A stretch of 8,430 nucleotides of DNA from Acidimicrobiaceae bacterium (GTDB taxonomy: Bacteria; Actinomycetota; Acidimicrobiia; Acidimicrobiales; Palsa-688). This document shows positions 6,565 to 8,430 of the stretch, piece by piece (within the stretch, counting starts at the first letter, position 1; every line of letters begins with the position of its first letter). Both the position numbers and the translations under genes were made by a program. The stretch lies in assembly GCA_027334785.1 (NCBI GenBank), contig DAHWQF010000051.1, forward strand, positions 1-8,430, given 5' to 3'. The notes beneath the pieces were generated by a model. The model saw only the letters and a list, made by a program, of their open reading frames with translations. It was not told where the DNA came from and did no database searches.

Positions 6565-7266
6565 ATGGCCGGGCGGGATGAGCAGAGCGAGGCCGGCACC
6601 GGAGAGGCTTTCGGCGGGCCCGCCCACCGGCCCGGCCGGCCGAGGAGCGCGGAGGCCGGCGCCGCCATCCTCGGTGTCGCCACGGATCTCCTGGCCGAAA
6701 AAGGGCTTTCGCGTATGTCGATCGAAGAGGTGGCGGCTCGCGCTGGGGTGGGCAAGGCGACCATCTACCGGCGGTGGCCCTCGCGGGGGGCTTTGGCCCT
6801 CGACGCTTTCTTGACGGAGTTCCAGAGCCAGTTGACGCTGCCTCACACCGGGAGGTTCCGGGAGGACCTGCGTGCCGCGGTCAAATCGTGGGTGCGGGCG
6901 GTGGCCACCACCAGGGCGGGGAGGATGCTTGCTGGCCTGATCGCGGAAGCCCAGCGCGACCCCGACCTCGCCGTGGCGTGGCGAGCCCGGGTGTTCAACC
7001 CGCTTCGTGAACAGCATCGGGCCCTCGTGGACCAAGCCGTCCGCCGCGGGGACCTGCCTGCGGGCACCGACGCAGACCTGGTGCTCGACCTCGTGTTCGG
7101 TTCCGCCTACCATCGCCTCTTACATGGCCACCTGCCCCTCGACGAACGTTTTGTCACTCAGGCGGTCGATTTGGTGGTCGATGGCTTGGAGTGCGGGCAG
7201 GGCCGGCGCCCTCGGGCCCATGGCCCTGGCAAGATAGGCGGGAATGCAGGTCACAGAGCACATTGA
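6565..7266 (+). CDS. TetR-family transcriptional regulator
   Basis: A 233-residue dimeric repressor of the TetR/AcrR family. The DNA-binding domain starts near RPGRPRSAEAG, with the helix-turn-helix at about 52-71 (MSIEEVAARAGVGKATIYRRW, a classic match including the TIYRRW end of the recognition helix). The rest is helical and would hold the ligand pocket and dimer interface; it has FREDLRAAVKSWV and a C-terminal DLVLDLVFGSAYHRLL segment typical of the family. The start is uncertain. ATG 6502 is in frame but has no ribosome binding site, abuts the operator, and would add 21 residues rich in AGA/AGG codons. ATG 6565 has the purine-rich run GAGGCGGCGAGGAG just before it and is preferred; a leaderless start at 6502 is possible. 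The divergent MFS gene is the likely target. The end overlaps the next gene by 23 bases. Confidence 0.9.
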   Translation: MAGRDEQSEAGTGEAFGGPAHRPGRPRSAEAGAAILGVATDLLAEKGLSRMSIEEVAARAGVGKATIYRRWPSRGALALDAFLTEFQSQLTLPHTGRFREDLRAAVKSWVRAVATTRAGRMLAGLIAEAQRDPDLAVAWRARVFNPLREQHRALVDQAVRRGDLPAGTDADLVLDLVFGSAYHRLLHGHLPLDERFVTQAVDLVVDGLECGQGRRPRAHGPGKIGGNAGHRAH

Positions 7267-8002
7267 CGCCCTGGAGCGCGAAGGCAAACGCCTGGTCTCG
7301 GTCGCCCGGGCATCGAACCTCGACCTCCCGGTGCCGACGTGCCCGGGTTGGCGTCTCGCTGATCTCCTGGCCCACATCGGTTTCGTGCACCACTGGGCGG
7401 CCAGCTACGTCTCCCACGGGTGGACCGAGATGGTGCCTGAAAAGGACGAGCCAGAGGTTTTCGGTACCGCCCCGGGCCCTGCGCTGCTCGTCGGCTGGGC
7501 CGAGGAGGGCCACGCGGGCCTCGTCGAGGCACTGCGGGGGGCGCCGGTTGATCTGCGCTGTTGGACGTTCTTGCCGGCACCTTCCCCGCTCGCGTTTTGG
7601 GCGCGGCGCCAAGCCCACGAGACCGCCGTGCACCGGGCAGACGCGGAGCTGGCCCGCGCCGGCGCCGTCACCCCGTTCGAGCCAGCTTTTGCTGCCGACG
7701 GTATCGACGAACTTCTCTTCGGGTTCCTCGCCAGGCGCAAGCGCCGGGGCGACGAAGGGGCCCCTGAAGGCTCGTTGGTGCTGGAAGCGACCGACTTCGC
7801 CGCCTCGTGGACGGTGCGGATCGGTGCCGAGGGGGTGACGGCGCTCGAAGGCGACCACGGTGGGGACCTCTCGGTGAGGGCCACCGCCTCGGACCTCTAC
7901 CTCTTCGCATGGAACCGCCGCGGTGTCCAAGGCCTCGAGGTCAGCGGCAACAGGGATGTGGTAAAGCGGTGGCAAGAGAGCGCTCGCGTGAGGTGGGCGT
8001 GA
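7244..8002 (+). CDS. Maleylpyruvate isomerase-family, mycothiol-dependent (DinB-fold) protein
   Basis: A 252-residue cytosolic protein of the mycothiol-dependent maleylpyruvate isomerase-like family. The N-terminal four-helix DinB-like domain starts with the familiar CPGWRLADLLAHIGFVHHW. The metal-binding pattern is His44 (LLAHIG), Glu126 and His130 (AHETAVHRADAE), matching the His/Glu/His zinc ligands known for the characterised Corynebacterium glutamicum enzyme. The C-terminal part (about 150-252) has the alpha/beta features of the family's second domain, with GSLVLEATDFAASWTVRI and LSVRATASDLYLFAWNR. ATG 7244 has AGG at 7236-7238 and lies within the end of the TetR gene. Most family members are of unknown substrate, so maleylpyruvate isomerisation should not be assumed: no gentisate-pathway gene is in view. 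The neighbouring mscR also uses mycothiol, which supports a mycothiol-linked role such as thiol-transfer or detoxification. Confidence 0.85.
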   Translation: MQVTEHIDALEREGKRLVSVARASNLDLPVPTCPGWRLADLLAHIGFVHHWAASYVSHGWTEMVPEKDEPEVFGTAPGPALLVGWAEEGHAGLVEALRGAPVDLRCWTFLPAPSPLAFWARRQAHETAVHRADAELARAGAVTPFEPAFAADGIDELLFGFLARRKRRGDEGAPEGSLVLEATDFAASWTVRIGAEGVTALEGDHGGDLSVRATASDLYLFAWNRRGVQGLEVSGNRDVVKRWQESARVRWA

Positions 8003-8018
8003 GGGAGGAGGCTGGCGC

Positions 8019-8430
8019 GTGAGCCATGAAGTCCAAGCGGTGGTAGCCCTCGAGCGGGGCAAGCCGGTGTCGCTCGAGACGGTCGTCGTGCCCGACCCAG
8101 GGTCCGGAGAAGCCCTGGTCAGGGTGAGGGCGTGCGGTGTCTGCCACACCGACTTGCACTACAGGGAGGGAGGGATCACTGACGATTTCCCTTTCCTCCT
8201 CGGCCACGAGGCCGCCGGCGAGGTGGTGAGCGTGGGGGAAGGGGTGAACGGGCTCGAGCCCGGCGCCTTCGTCGTGCTCAACTGGAGGGCCGTCTGCGGT
8301 AACTGCCGGGCGTGCCGCAAGGGAAAACCGCAGTACTGCTTTTCGACGTTCAACGCCACGCAGAAGATGACCCTGGCTGATGGGACGCCGCTCACGCCCG
8401 CGCTCGGTATCGGCGCCTTTTGTGAGCGGG
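8019..8430 (+). CDS. mscR: S-(hydroxymethyl)mycothiol dehydrogenase / S-nitrosomycothiol reductase, N-terminal part
   Basis: The first 137 residues of a class III-like zinc alcohol dehydrogenase, cut by the right edge. In Actinobacteria this enzyme oxidises the formaldehyde-mycothiol adduct with NAD+ and reduces S-nitrosomycothiol. Catalytic-zinc ligands Cys42 (CGVCHTDL) and His63-Glu64 (GHEAAG) and structural-zinc cysteines 93, 96, 99 and 107 (C-x2-C-x2-C-x7-C) are all present. The stretches YREGGITDDFPFLLGHEAAG and LNWRAVCGNCRACRKGKPQY, then TFNATQKMTLADGT and PALGIGAF, closely match the MscR group as I know it and set it apart from general alcohol dehydrogenases. GTG 8019 has a strong GGAGG (8007-8011) seven bases upstream and lies 16 bases after the preceding stop. 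The coenzyme-binding domain is outside the window. Confidence 0.9.
   Translation, partial: MSHEVQAVVALERGKPVSLETVVVPDPGSGEALVRVRACGVCHTDLHYREGGITDDFPFLLGHEAAGEVVSVGEGVNGLEPGAFVVLNWRAVCGNCRACRKGKPQYCFSTFNATQKMTLADGTPLTPALGIGAFCER

Noticed and set aside
6466..7113. N-terminal extension of the MFS open frame on the - strand, reaching opposite the TetR gene
   Set aside because: It is antisense to a clear TetR helix-turn-helix, lacks membrane features, and the MFS fold starts after GTG 6465 with its own ribosome binding site.
7154..8149. A 331-codon - strand frame opposite the DinB-fold gene and mscR
   Set aside because: No recognisable domain; both genes on the + strand have complete motif sets and good starts.

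Overview
The window is very GC-rich, codon use is strongly G/C at third positions, and starts are often GTG or TTG. Two genes at the right end belong to families that use mycothiol, the low-molecular-weight thiol of Actinobacteria. Together these point to a high-GC actinobacterium; an Acidimicrobiia-like lineage is possible, but the sequence does not settle the genus. All gene calls rest on motifs read from the translation, not on database searches.

Left part (1-4928, + strand): a tightly packed operon for 2-oxoacid dehydrogenase assembly. It starts with the end of dihydrolipoamide dehydrogenase (E3). An eight-base overlap leads into a lipoylated dihydrolipoamide acyltransferase (E2). Next comes one open reading frame encoding both octanoyltransferase (LipB) and lipoyl synthase (LipA), joined by an Ala/Pro-rich linker. 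LipB loads octanoate onto the E2 lipoyl lysine, LipA inserts the two sulfurs, and E3 reoxidises the arm, so the proteins that make, carry and recycle the lipoyl group lie side by side. A metallopeptidase of the M24 (Xaa-Pro peptidase-like) family follows with a four-base stop/start overlap. Its reading frame appears shifted by one base in a run of five C near its end; correcting this restores a normal C-terminus and a stop just before a strong hairpin.

Middle part (4929-6564): a convergent junction with GC-rich hairpins, then a 14-helix-type MFS drug/H+ antiporter on the - strand. A short divergent promoter region holds a good inverted repeat, a likely operator for the TetR-family regulator on the other side.

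Right part (6565-8430, + strand): TetR regulator, a maleylpyruvate-isomerase/DinB-fold protein with the metal-ligand pattern of mycothiol-dependent enzymes, and the first 137 residues of a zinc alcohol dehydrogenase closely resembling mycothiol-dependent formaldehyde dehydrogenase / S-nitrosomycothiol reductase (MscR), cut by the window edge. The TetR gene overlaps the next gene and the gap to mscR is 16 bases, so these three may be cotranscribed.

No RNA genes, CRISPR arrays, insertion sequences or gene-free stretches above 300 bases were seen. The most notable points are the LipB-LipA fusion, the apparent peptidase frameshift, and the mycothiol gene pair next to a TetR/MFS module. I saw no clear sign of a wholly undescribed system.
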